A stretch of DNA of 12,883 bases from the NCBI GenBank assembly GCA_018500075.1, contig JAHBAN010000222.1:1-12883 (forward strand). The letters are read 5' to 3'. Below, in pieces: positions 6,618 through 12,883 of this stretch. Source of the stretch: Flavobacteriia bacterium (GTDB taxonomy: Bacteria; Bacteroidota; Bacteroidia; Flavobacteriales; Flavobacteriaceae). Each line of letters begins with the position of its first letter. Positions within the stretch are counted from its first letter, which is position 1. A model generated the notes under the pieces. It did no database searches and was not told where the DNA came from. It worked only from the letters and a program-made list of their open reading frames with translations. The position numbers were made by a program, and so were the translations under genes.

Positions 6618-8579
6618 ATGAGCCAGATGTCCCCCGATACAATCACGCTGACCCTGCCCGATGGCAATGCGCGCAGCTACGCCGCCGGCGTCACCGCCGC
6701 CGCTGTGGCGGCCGATATTTCCACAAGCCTCGCCAAAAAGGCGATTTCGGCAACAGTGGATGGCCAGCATTATGACCTGGCCTGGCCAATCGAGGCCGAT
6801 GCCACGATCGCCATTCACACCCTCAAAGACGAAGATCAGGCCAACGAGCTGATCCGCCACGACTTTGCCCATGTCATGGCCCGCGCCGTTCAGGAGCTTT
6901 GGCCCGATGTCAAAGTGACAATCGGCCCGGTGATCGAAAACGGCTGGTATTACGACTTTGACCGCGAAGAGAGCTTTACGCCGGAAGACCTCGGCGCAAT
7001 CGAGAAAAAGATGAAAGAAATCATCAATCTGCGCGACACGGTTCGCACAGAGATCTGGCCGCGCGACAAGGCTGTGCAGCATTACAAAGACAAGGGCGAG
7101 CCGTTCAAAGTCGAGCTGATCGACGCCATTCCCGGCGATGAGCCTTTGCGGATGTATTGGCATGGCGACTGGCAAGACCTCTGCCGCGGCCCGCATTTGC
7201 AGCACACCGGCCAGCTCCCCGGTGACGCCTTCAAGCTGATGAGCGTGGCCGGCGCCTACTGGCGCGGCGACAGCAACCGCCAGATGCTCCAGCGGATCTA
7301 TGGCGTGGCCTTCACAGGCAAGGAAAAGCTCAAAGCCTACCTCACCATGCTCGAGGAAGCCGCCCTGCGCGATCACCGCAAACTGGGCCGCGAGATGGAC
7401 CTTTTCCATATGCAGGAAGAGGCGCCGGGGCAGATTTTCTGGCACCCCAACGGCTGGACCGTCTACACCACCCTGCAAGACTATATGCGCCGCCAGCAGC
7501 GCCGCGGCGGCTATGTCGAGGTCAACACGCCACAAGTGGTTGATCGCAAGCTCTGGGAGGCGTCGGGCCACTGGGAGAAATATCAGGAAAATATGTTCAT
7601 CGTCGAAGTCGACGAAGAGCACGCCCGCGAAAAAGCCGTCAACGCTCTCAAGCCGATGAACTGCCCCTGCCACGTCCAGATTTTCAATCAGGGCCTCAAA
7701 TCCTACCGGGATTTGCCGCTGCGCATGGCCGAATTCGGCTCCTGCAACCGGTATGAGCCGTCAGGCGCGCTCCACGGGATCATGCGGGTGCGCGGCTTTA
7801 CACAGGACGACGGCCATATTTTCTGCACCGAAGAGCAGATCGAATCCGAGACCGCCGATTTCATCAATTTCCTGTCGATGATCTATAAAGACCTCGGCTT
7901 TGAGAGCTTCTCGGTGAAGTTTTCCGACCGCCCCGAGGCCCGCGCCGGCTCTGACGCGGTCTGGGACAAGGCCGAGGCCGCGCTCCTGTCGGCCACCCGC
8001 GCCGCCGGAATCGAGCCAACGCTCAATCCGGGCGAAGGCGCCTTCTATGGTCCCAAGCTCGAGTTTGTCCTCACCGATGCGATCGGGCGCGACTGGCAAT
8101 GCGGCACCCATCAGGTCGATTTCGTCCTGCCCGAGCGCCTCGATGCCAATTACATCGGCAAGGACGGCGACAAGCACCGCCCTGTCATGTTGCACCGCGC
8201 CACGCTCGGCTCTTTCGAGCGTTTCATCGGCATTCTCATCGAGGAACACGCCGGCAAGCTCCCCTTCTGGCTCGCGCCGCGTCAGGTTGTGGTTGCGACC
8301 ATTGTCTCGGATGCCGATGACTACGCCCATGAGGTTGTCGCCGCGCTCAAAGCGGCAGGCGTGCGCGCCGAAGCCGATGTGCGCAACGAAAAGATCAACT
8401 ACAAAGTCCGCGAGCACAGCCTCGGCAAAGTCCCCGTGATCCTCGCCGTCGGTCATCGAGAAGTCGAGGAGCGCACCCTCACCGTGCGCCGCCTTGGCGA
8501 AAAACAGACACGTGTTTCAAACCTCGATGAGATCGTGAGCACACTGGCCAAATCGGCCACACCGCCCGATCTGTTGTAA
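6618..8579 (+). CDS. thrS: Threonine-tRNA ligase (ThrRS)
   Basis: ThrRS charges tRNA-Thr and edits mis-attached serine. It is full length at 653 residues. Domains in order: TGS (about 6-70); the editing domain with HDFAH (His81, His85) and CRGPH (Cys189, His193); the class II catalytic core from about residue 255; and the anticodon-binding domain from about 553. The expected active-site zinc ligands are Cys349 (MNCPCH), His386 (ALHGIMR) and His526 (MLHRATLGS). Motif 2 is [11 protein letters not shown] and GFTQDDGH; motif 3 is [11 protein letters not shown]. All key residues are present, so it should be active and edit normally. It reads CGTHQ where E. coli has CGTVQ. The gene stands alone with a terminator behind it. 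I see no sign of transfer. Confidence 0.98.
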   Translation: MSQMSPDTITLTLPDGNARSYAAGVTAAAVAADISTSLAKKAISATVDGQHYDLAWPIEADATIAIHTLKDEDQANELIRHDFAHVMARAVQELWPDVKVTIGPVIENGWYYDFDREESFTPEDLGAIEKKMKEIINLRDTVRTEIWPRDKAVQHYKDKGEPFKVELIDAIPGDEPLRMYWHGDWQDLCRGPHLQHTGQLPGDAFKLMSVAGAYWRGDSNRQMLQRIYGVAFTGKEKLKAYLTMLEEAALRDHRKLGREMDLFHMQEEAPGQIFWHPNGWTVYTTLQDYMRRQQRRGGYVEVNTPQVVDRKLWEASGHWEKYQENMFIVEVDEEHAREKAVNALKPMNCPCHVQIFNQGLKSYRDLPLRMAEFGSCNRYEPSGALHGIMRVRGFTQDDGHIFCTEEQIESETADFINFLSMIYKDLGFESFSVKFSDRPEARAGSDAVWDKAEAALLSATRAAGIEPTLNPGEGAFYGPKLEFVLTDAIGRDWQCGTHQVDFVLPERLDANYIGKDGDKHRPVMLHRATLGSFERFIGILIEEHAGKLPFWLAPRQVVVATIVSDADDYAHEVVAALKAAGVRAEADVRNEKINYKVREHSLGKVPVILAVGHREVEERTLTVRRLGEKQTRVSNLDEIVSTLAKSATPPDLL

Positions 8580-8596
8580 CATTTCGCCAATACATC

Positions 8597-8628
8597 AAAA
8601 GCAGGCGTAGCACGACACGCCTGCTTTT
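8597..8628. terminator. Strong stem-loop terminator between thrS and the ArsC-family gene
   Basis: AAAAGCAGGCGT (8597-8608) and its exact complement ACGCCTGCTTTT (8617-8628) form a 12-bp stem with an 8-base loop. It ends in TTTT on the + strand and begins with AAAA, so it can work in both directions between the convergent genes. It starts 17 bases after the thrS stop codon. Confidence 0.88.
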
Positions 8629-8696
8629 CGCGGGGCCGCCCCCAAAGGCGCGCCCGCTGGGAAGCGCTTTGTCATCTGTCGCACGAGTTGCCCCAG

Positions 8697-8725
8697 CTCA
8701 CAGGCCTTACAGGACCTCACAGGCC
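8697..8725. repeat. Short direct repeat CTCACAGGCC, twice
   Basis: CTCACAGGCC occurs at 8697-8706 and 8716-8725, with TTACAGGAC between them, a partial third copy. The second copy overlaps the stop codon of the ArsC-family gene. The rest of 8629-8716 shows nothing I can assign. Confidence 0.6.
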
Positions 8726-9031
8726 AAGCGCGGCTTGTGTCTCCTTGCTCCAACCGAGATAAAGCACACCCTCGGCCTCAATCAGGGGCCGTTTCATCAG
8801 CGCCGGATGCGCCGCAATCAGATCAAGCGGCGCGCCTGCCTGCGCAGCCGCGCTCAAGCCCCGCCAGGTCGTTGAGCGGGTGTTCAGGATCGCCGCGCCA
8901 AACGCGGCCTCGGCCCGCGCCAGAAGCCCGTCAGGCAGCCCCTCGGCGCGCACATCAATCAGTTCCGCCCCCGCCAGCGCCTTCTGCGCCTTGCGGCAGG
9001 TGTCGCAGTTTTTCAGCCCGTAAATCTTCAT
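8717..9031 (-). CDS. ArsC/Spx-family thioredoxin-fold protein (YffB-like)
   Basis: A 104-residue single-domain protein of the ArsC/Spx/YffB family. The N-terminal strand and redox loop MKIYGLKNCDTCRKA hold Cys9 and Cys12 as CxxC, as in Spx-like members. A helix, an ILNTRSTTWRGL segment (48-59), HPALMKRPLI (75-84, with the conserved Arg-Pro) and the closing strand VLYLGWS (89-95) complete the fold. The family includes arsenate reductases and proteins of unknown thiol chemistry; no arsenic genes are nearby, so arsenate reduction should not be assumed. A G-run lies 4 bases before the ATG, a marginal ribosome binding site. The gene converges with thrS and diverges from the cold-shock gene. Confidence 0.85.
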   Translation of the reverse strand: MKIYGLKNCDTCRKAQKALAGAELIDVRAEGLPDGLLARAEAAFGAAILNTRSTTWRGLSAAAQAGAPLDLIAAHPALMKRPLIEAEGVLYLGWSKETQAALGL

Positions 9032-9214
9032 CTTGCCCCCCGAATCTCACATTTCATTTGATTTTTACAAAATATATGCAACCCTTCCCACAGTGACTTT
9101 CTATTTCTGACTTCCGCCCAGTCACCCTGACGGAACCACGAGATCGTGAGTGACGACAGGTGTATGAGGCCCGCCCCAAACAGGCCTCTGTAAAAGGGAA
9201 GAAGGAGAAGCGGA
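9032..9214 (+). promoter_or_regulatory. Long, structured leader and promoter region of the cold-shock gene
   Basis: An AT-rich stretch at about 9050-9080 probably holds the promoters of both divergent genes, though no convincing -35/-10 pair is visible. Downstream are CACGA-GA-TCGTG (9137-9148), GAGGCC-N11-GGCCTC (9166-9188), and GTCAC at 9121-9125 able to pair with GTGAC at either 9093-9097 or 9150-9154. AAGGAG (9202-9207) lies 7 bases before the start. Transcription from the AT-rich zone would give a leader of roughly 130-150 bases, as in cspA-type genes. Confidence 0.4.
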
Positions 9215-9421
9215 ATGCCAAATGGCACCGTGAAGTGGTTTAACACAACAAAAGGCTACGGCTTTATTGCCCCCGAAGATGGCGGCAAAGACGTTTTCGT
9301 TCATATTTCTGCGGTCGAGCGCTCTGGCCTCACCGGTCTGGCCGATGATCAGAAAGTCAGCTTCGATCTGGAAGAAGGCCGCGATGGCCGCCAGATGGCC
9401 ACCAATATCAAACCCCAATAA
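9215..9421 (+). CDS. cspA: Cold-shock protein (CspA family)
   Basis: A 68-residue single cold-shock domain. Such proteins bind single-stranded RNA and DNA and melt RNA structure. The N-terminal GTVKWFN (4-10), RNP1-like KGYGFI (13-18) and RNP2 VFVHIS (27-32) supply the aromatic binding face; the chain then runs through the usual acidic linker to QMATNI at 60-65. The length is typical. The strong AAGGAG and long leader fit post-transcriptional control. Which paralogue it is, and whether it is cold-inducible, cannot be told from sequence, so the gene symbol denotes the family. Confidence 0.95.
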   Translation: MPNGTVKWFNTTKGYGFIAPEDGGKDVFVHISAVERSGLTGLADDQKVSFDLEEGRDGRQMATNIKPQ

Positions 9422-9432
9422 ACCAACCAAAA

Positions 9433-9460
9433 CGGCGCGGAAGGTCTCCCCTCCGCGCCG
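9433..9460 (+). terminator. Probable terminator of the cold-shock gene
   Basis: CGGCGCGGA (9433-9441) and TCCGCGCCG (9452-9460) form a perfect 9-bp GC-rich stem with a 10-base loop, 11 bases after the stop codon. The T tract is poor (CATCTCTT). Confidence 0.65.
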
Positions 9461-9512
9461 CATCTCTTGGCTGTGCTAGCTGTCCCCCCGTGTCAGGCGC
9501 AGCTTGTCAGAC

Positions 9513-9535
9513 GCCGTTTGTCCGGCGCAAACGGC
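9513..9535 (-). terminator. Hairpin downstream of the exported-protein gene
   Basis: GCCGTTTG (9513-9520) and CAAACGGC (9528-9535) are perfect 8-bp arms around a 7-base loop, about 30 bases after the stop of the - strand gene at 9566. There is no T run on the - strand, so it may stabilise the mRNA end or be a weak terminator. The surrounding 9461-9565 shows only imperfect GC-rich repeats such as GCGCAAACGGCTCA and GCGCAAAGCGGCTCA. Confidence 0.45.
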
Positions 9536-9565
9536 TCAAGCGCAGTGTTTCACGCGCAAAGCGGC

Positions 9566-9856
9566 TCAGGAGCAGCCCTTCTCGCCTTCGATGCAAGTGT
9601 CGCGCGGCACATAGCGCACACGCTTCTTATAAGATGTCTTGTGCCGGTTGGCCGATGGCTCTGCCATCATGGAAGAATAGCTCACCTTCTGGTTCGGCGT
9701 GCCACAGCAAATCACCCCACCCATCACAATCGGCGAAAGCCCCGCCGGGCAGTTGTTCGCCCCTTTGTATGGATATGTCGGCATAGAGTCCGCCGCCAGC
9801 GCGGGCGCCCCCATCAGCGCCACAAAGGCCGCACCGAGAATGACTTTGGTTTTCAT
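9566..9856 (-). CDS. Small exported cysteine-containing protein, unknown function
   Basis: 96 residues with a clear Sec signal peptide: MKTK, a hydrophobic core to about 18, and APALA before a likely cut after residue 21. The mature part (about 75 residues) begins ADSMPTYPYKGANNC and carries five cysteines (36, 50, 51, 88, 95). The block NNCPAGLSPIVMGGVICCG (34-52) looks structured, and a basic segment HKTSYKKRVRYVPR follows at 72-85. An odd number of Cys suggests two disulfides plus one free or dimerising Cys in the periplasm. I do not recognise the family. GAGGGA lies 6 bases before the ATG and a good promoter just upstream (9877-9905), so it is probably well expressed and transcribed separately from thyX. 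Confidence 0.8.
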   Translation of the reverse strand: MKTKVILGAAFVALMGAPALAADSMPTYPYKGANNCPAGLSPIVMGGVICCGTPNQKVSYSSMMAEPSANRHKTSYKKRVRYVPRDTCIEGEKGCS

Positions 9857-9876
9857 AACAGATCCCTCGTTAAAAA

Positions 9877-9905
9877 ATTATCAACACTTGTCTTAACGCT
9901 ATCAA
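9877..9905 (-). promoter_or_regulatory. Promoter of the small exported protein
   Basis: On the - strand TTGATA (9905-9900), a 17-bp spacer and GATAAT (9882-9877) make a near-consensus sigma70 promoter. The start point would fall near 9870, giving a very short leader of about 14 bases holding the GAGGGA site. Confidence 0.75.
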
Positions 9906-9927
9906 GCCCAGCCAAAAGGTCAAATAA

Positions 9928-9945
9928 AAAGCAATCCGATGCTTT
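9928..9945 (-). terminator. Possible thyX terminator
   Basis: Read on the - strand, AAAGCA and TGCTTT pair around a 6-base loop, with two possible G-U pairs extending the stem, followed by a T-rich TTATTT. It lies about 30 bases after the thyX stop. The stem is short and AT-rich, so the call is moderate. Confidence 0.45.
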
Positions 9946-9973
9946 CCAATCCGTCAAGCGCGCCCCGTCAGGC

Positions 9974-10882
9974 TCAGTCGATCAGACTGCGAAACTCGCG
10001 CCACTCGCCCTTGCTCATGCCCGACTCTTCTTGCGAAACCGCTTCGCCCTTCAGCATCCGCTTGAGCACATCAAGCGCCTTGCCCGACAGCGTCGCCCCG
10101 CCCATCCGGTAATCTTCAAAGGCGCTATAGGCCGCCGGCACCCAATCGGCGACAACCTTACAGATCTCCTCGGCATAGACGCGGATCTCGTATTGTGCAT
10201 GGGAATCCGCCCGCAACCGCAGAAAATGCAGCAAATTGTGCAGATCGACCTTCCAGTACCACTGCGTATAGATATTGGCCGGCAGGTTCATCCGCGCCAG
10301 CTCGCGCGCCAGAGCGTCAGGCTCGCCCTCCTTGCCGATCATTTCCTCATAATGGTCATAGCAGCGCGCCGCATCGCCCTTGAGTATCTCCAGCACCCGC
10401 TCTGAGGCCTGCGCCGAAAGCGGCTCGCCACGGCCCTGATTGTTGATCACAGATTGCGCCGCGAGCTGCTCGGGCTGCGGGATATAAAACTCCCGGTCAA
10501 GGATCGAGTAGCGCGCCGAATATTCGTTCACATTCGCGGTCCGGTGGCGGATCCACTGACGCGCCACAAACACAGGCAGCTTCACGTGCAGCTTGAGTTC
10601 ACACATCTCAAAGGGCGTCGAATGCCAATGCCGCATCAAATAGCGGATCAGCCCCTCGTCATTCTGGACAGATTTCGTGCCCTTGCCATAGCTCACACGT
10701 GCCGCCTGACAGATCGCCGCATCATCGCCCATATAGTCGATCACACGGACAAACCCGTGATCCAGCACAGGGTAAGCCTTGTAAAGATGCGCCTCCATCC
10801 CCGCGCTCACCGCCCGCAGCGTCGGCGTCGATGTCGCGCGCAATGTCTCGATTTCGGCCTGCTGGTCTGGGGTCAGAGACAT
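9974..10882 (-). CDS. thyX: Flavin-dependent thymidylate synthase ThyX
   Basis: ThyX makes dTMP from dUMP using FAD, NADPH and methylene-tetrahydrofolate, the alternative to ThyA. The 302-residue length fits the alphaproteobacterial form. The signature RHR-x7-S-x-R is intact at 112-124 (RHR, Ser122, Arg124). HWHSTPFE (85-92) is a conserved flavin/nucleotide-site block, and [17 protein letters not shown] (208-224) with [13 protein letters not shown] (228-240) form the C-terminal conserved region. The ATG at 10882 is chosen because AAAGGA lies 8 bases before it; an upstream in-frame start at 10951 would add 23 Arg-rich residues across the promoter zone. Presence of ThyX suggests that this organism lacks ThyA, which cannot be checked here. 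Confidence 0.97.
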   Translation of the reverse strand: MSLTPDQQAEIETLRATSTPTLRAVSAGMEAHLYKAYPVLDHGFVRVIDYMGDDAAICQAARVSYGKGTKSVQNDEGLIRYLMRHWHSTPFEMCELKLHVKLPVFVARQWIRHRTANVNEYSARYSILDREFYIPQPEQLAAQSVINNQGRGEPLSAQASERVLEILKGDAARCYDHYEEMIGKEGEPDALARELARMNLPANIYTQWYWKVDLHNLLHFLRLRADSHAQYEIRVYAEEICKVVADWVPAAYSAFEDYRMGGATLSGKALDVLKRMLKGEAVSQEESGMSKGEWREFRSLID

Positions 10883-10918
10883 GAAGCGTATCCTTTTATT
10901 CCGTCTGAGTCGTTTGTG

Positions 10919-10948
10919 ACTATATCTTGTGAAGCGCCCCCATTGAAA
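10919..10948 (-). promoter_or_regulatory. Possible thyX promoter
   Basis: On the - strand TATAGT (10924-10919) is a good -10, with a weak -35 TTTCAA (10948-10943) 18 bp upstream. The start point would be near 10912, about 30 bases before the ATG. Confidence 0.4.
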
Positions 10949-11011
10949 CACTATAAACTGCGTTAAAATGCAACGGGTCAGAATTCATCCTCCCGCCCCT
11001 CCTCAGGCCGA

Positions 11012-11040
11012 TTGACAACCTCGCCGCAAAGGGCGATTTT
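11012..11040 (+). promoter_or_regulatory. Probable promoter of the lipoprotein-Slam operon
   Basis: A perfect TTGACA (11012-11017), 17-bp spacer and GATTTT (11035-11040) lie upstream of the lipoprotein start. GGCGA-TTT-TCGCC (11032-11044) overlaps the -10 and could be an operator or chance. AAGGG (11059-11063) lies 9 bases before the ATG. I see no clear Fur, Irr, RirA or Zur box. Confidence 0.5.
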
Positions 11041-11072
11041 CGCCGGATGTTGTGTAACAAGGGTCTGTTTTA

Positions 11073-12188
11073 ATGAAACGTTTTGCCGCGGTCTTGGCCA
11101 CTCTGAGCTTTCTAAGCGCCTGTAGCGGCGACGGAACCAACCCCTTTGATCCCCCCGCCCAAGCCGTCACAGACGCCAGCACAGTGAACAGCAAATACCT
11201 GTTTGATCGCGATGAAAACCTGACCGTCAACAGCGTCACCTATGATCAGGCCGCCAACGAACTTCTGATCAACAACCTGCCGTTTGACGGCCCCTCCCAG
11301 CGCTACGAGCACAGCCGCCTGCAAAACGGCGTTGATGTCTATCGCAGCATTCAAACGCCCACAACAGGTCAGGTGCGCAGCTATGCGGTGTTTATGAAAA
11401 ACACCAATGCCCAAGTCACAGCCGCCGCCGGCCAAACCTGGGCCGGCTTCGGCTATGCGGGGGCCAACCTCAAGCGCTCGGCCTTTGCCCTGCCGGGTGG
11501 CGCGGGCGAATATGTCTATCTCGGCACCTATGGCGCCCTGCGCAACCGCGACGACGGACCAAACCTTGAGATCGTCACAGGCGAGGTCAGGCTGACTCTG
11601 GACATCCTTGATCTTGACAATACATCAAGCAGCTCGGAGACCGACGCCACCATCGAAGGCGCCATTACCGGCGCGATCCGAAACCGCCTGAGAACCCGGC
11701 CCGATGGCACAGCCATCGACGCCCAACTGCCAGACATCTCTCTTGTTCTGGTTCAATACGACCCTGCCACAGGCAGCTTTGATGAGGGCGAGGTCAGGAC
11801 CTATTTTGACACAGATGAGCGTGACACAGGCACTTGGGAGGGGCTGATCGCGGGGCCGCAAGGCGAGAGTTTGGCCGGCTATCTTGTCATGACAGGCACC
11901 GCCGAAATACAAAATGTCAGCTATGAAGTCATCGACTGGACCAATCCGGGCACAGGCGAAACCGGCACCGCCGAGGGCTACACCACAGATGCCGATTACG
12001 ACCGGATTTTGGCCATGGTCAACGCCGGCGTGCCCGTGCCGCGCCAAACGGCTGTCCTGCCGGCGGGGGCGGTGGCCGATGGTCCGGCGCGGATCGAGGA
12101 AGTCCGCTTTGAATCCCTCGCAAACGCCCGCGAGGTCGGCGTCTTTTCAACAGACCGCGCGCCGACAGATCTCACGCCGCTTCCCTAA
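11073..12188 (+). CDS. Surface lipoprotein with TbpB-like beta-barrel (probable Slam cargo)
   Basis: 371 residues. The signal ends in a lipobox, LSAC, lipidating Cys17; the next residues are Ser-Gly-Asp and the linker is Pro-rich. From about 145 the pattern is that of a small lipoprotein barrel of the TbpB type: short amphipathic strands with Gly-aromatic turns (EYVYLGTYGALR 146-157; TGEVRLTLDILD 169-180; ATIEGAITGAIRNR 192-205; LPDISLVLVQYDPATGSF 219-236). It closes with GTWEGLIAGPQGESLAGYLVMTG (253-275), like the GxYGPxAxExxG block of TbpB-barrel proteins. Residues 281-371 extend beyond the barrel. The next gene encodes a Slam-like secretor, the usual partner of such lipoproteins. Ligand unknown: relatives bind transferrin, heme or other host factors, which a marine bacterium need not use. 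The family call rests on pattern and context. Confidence 0.78.
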   Translation: MKRFAAVLATLSFLSACSGDGTNPFDPPAQAVTDASTVNSKYLFDRDENLTVNSVTYDQAANELLINNLPFDGPSQRYEHSRLQNGVDVYRSIQTPTTGQVRSYAVFMKNTNAQVTAAAGQTWAGFGYAGANLKRSAFALPGGAGEYVYLGTYGALRNRDDGPNLEIVTGEVRLTLDILDLDNTSSSSETDATIEGAITGAIRNRLRTRPDGTAIDAQLPDISLVLVQYDPATGSFDEGEVRTYFDTDERDTGTWEGLIAGPQGESLAGYLVMTGTAEIQNVSYEVIDWTNPGTGETGTAEGYTTDADYDRILAMVNAGVPVPRQTAVLPAGAVADGPARIEEVRFESLANAREVGVFSTDRAPTDLTPLP

Positions 12189-12192
12189 GCCG

Positions 12193-12883
12193 ATGCGCGC
12201 GCGCCCCGCCCCGTCCCGGCCCGGCCTCACAGGCTTGGCGCGCCTCACAGGCCGAGGTGGGCTTCTCCCTGCGCTGGTCGCGCTTTGCCTTCTCGCCGCG
12301 CCGGTTCTGGCACAGGACAGCCCGCGGCGGCTCACCCCGCCCGAGGCGCGCAGCTTTGCCCTCAGCCTTCTGCATCAGGGCGAGCCAAGGGCCGCCCGCG
12401 CCCTTGCCCTTGGTCTCTTGCAAAAAGACAGCCGCGACTATACCGCCCTTATGGTTCTTGCCGAGGCCGAGAGCCGCCTTGGCCGCCCCGCAGCAGCCAA
12501 ATTCGCCGCCCGGCGCGCCTGGCGCTCCACCACAGTTGAACAAGAGCGCTTCGCCGCCGCCTTTGTGATGTCGGGTATTCTGAAATCCGAAGAGAAATTC
12601 GGCCAAGCCCAGCTCTGGCTGCGCCGCGCCAGCGCCGCCACAGACGCGCCCCACTATGAAGCCGCCGCCCGCACGGCCTATCGCCGCGTGCAAGCCGAAA
12701 ACCCTTGGAGCCTCAGCTTCAATCTTTCTCTGGCGCCCAGCTCCAATGTCAACGGCGGCCCGAAGGACAACAGCTATACCATCGGCGGCCTGCTGGTCGA
12801 TCCGACCGCCGTGCCGCTCTCGGGCCTTGAAATAGGCACCATGCTCAGCCTCAGCCGCCGCTTCAAGCCGGGCGACGTCGGCC
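12193..12883 (+). CDS. Slam-family (DUF560, type XI secretion) outer-membrane protein, 3' end outside window
   Basis: 230 codons are visible. After a long n-region, the hydrophobic LLPALVALCLLAAPVLA (24-40) forms a signal peptide with cleavage before QDS. Residues about 47-168 are helical, TPR-like, with repeated Leu/Ala/Arg pairs (EARSFALSLLHQGEPRAARALAL; YTALMVLAEAESRLGRPAAA). At 170 the chain switches to beta-strands, NPWSLSFNLSLAPSSNVNGG, the typical start of the DUF560 barrel, then GLEIGTMLSLSRRF. This TPR-plus-barrel layout is that of Slam, which moves lipoproteins to the cell surface. The gene begins 4 bp after the lipoprotein stop, so the two are co-transcribed and perhaps coupled. 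No Shine-Dalgarno is visible before the ATG; an in-frame TTG at 12235 is an alternative start. The full family is about 450-500 residues, so about half is missing. Confidence 0.82.
   Translation, partial: MRARPAPSRPGLTGLARLTGRGGLLPALVALCLLAAPVLAQDSPRRLTPPEARSFALSLLHQGEPRAARALALGLLQKDSRDYTALMVLAEAESRLGRPAAAKFAARRAWRSTTVEQERFAAAFVMSGILKSEEKFGQAQLWLRRASAATDAPHYEAAARTAYRRVQAENPWSLSFNLSLAPSSNVNGGPKDNSYTIGGLLVDPTAVPLSGLEIGTMLSLSRRFKPGDVG
12226..12252. repeat. CTCACAGGC direct repeat in the Slam signal-peptide region
   Basis: CTCACAGGC occurs at 12226-12234 and 12244-12252, 18 bp apart and in the same reading frame, encoding Leu-Thr-Gly twice. Each is preceded by GC, making GCCT-CAC-AGGC a small inverted repeat. 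The same word is duplicated at 8697-8725. Confidence 0.6.

Noticed and set aside
6462..7673. A 403-codon - strand frame opposite thrS
   Set aside because: thrS has every family motif on the + strand; this frame has none and ends inside the divergent promoter region.
10883..10951. Upstream in-frame extension of ThyX by 23 residues
   Set aside because: The added residues are mostly Arg/Lys, cover the likely promoter, and the ATG at 10882 has a well spaced AAAGGA.
10943..10969. TTGAAA ... TAAAAT as a + strand promoter for the lipoprotein operon
   Set aside because: The spacer is only 15 bp and it lies farther from the gene than the perfect TTGACA at 11012, which is the better candidate.
11049..11063. 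TTGT-GTA-ACAA near the lipoprotein start as a Zur- or Fur-type operator
   Set aside because: Only 4-bp arms and no match to known alphaproteobacterial Zur, Fur, Irr or RirA sites; likely chance.

Overview
The window reads as a GC-rich alphaproteobacterial chromosome, most likely a marine Rhodobacterales (Roseobacter-group) species. The evidence is a divergent phaC/phaZ pair with a PhaR-type operator between them, a Rhodobacterales-style threonyl-tRNA synthetase, a flavin-dependent thymidylate synthase (ThyX), and compact gene packing. It looks like ordinary chromosome: there are no insertion sequences, tRNAs, rRNAs or CRISPR arrays. The + strand is C-rich in genes of both orientations, so the - strand is probably the leading strand.

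Layout. (1) 1-2967, polyhydroxyalkanoate (PHA) cycle: class I PHA synthase phaC (- strand, 3' end outside the window) diverges from the intracellular PHA depolymerase phaZ. The 113-bp gap holds a perfect CTGC-N3-GCAG site. PhaZ ends in a Lys/Ala tail with a PAKKA motif. A 45-residue one-helix membrane protein gene lies antiparallel at the phaZ stop codon. (2) 3015-3836: a GNAT/FemAB-like acyltransferase. (3) 3888-6457: three alpha/beta hydrolases on the - strand. The two upstream ones are translationally coupled by a GTGA overlap, and one of them is membrane-anchored. A hairpin containing a perfect DnaA-box 9-mer separates them from the third. (4) 6618-9031: thrS, a strong stem-loop terminator, then a convergent ArsC/Spx-family thioredoxin-fold protein. 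(5) 9032-9460: a cold-shock protein gene with a long structured leader. (6) 9566-10882, - strand: thyX, then a small exported cysteine-containing protein of unknown function with its own good promoter. (7) 11073 to the end: a lipoprotein with TbpB-like beta-barrel features, followed 4 bp later by a partial gene with the architecture of a Slam (DUF560, type XI secretion) outer-membrane protein. This is a likely cargo/secretor pair for displaying a lipoprotein on the cell surface.

The most interesting parts are the Slam-cargo pair at the right end, the PhaR operator that probably controls both PHA synthesis and mobilisation, the PAKKA-type tail on PhaZ, and two small uncharacterised proteins (2830-2967 and 9566-9856). 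Assignments come from reading motifs by eye; no database search was run.
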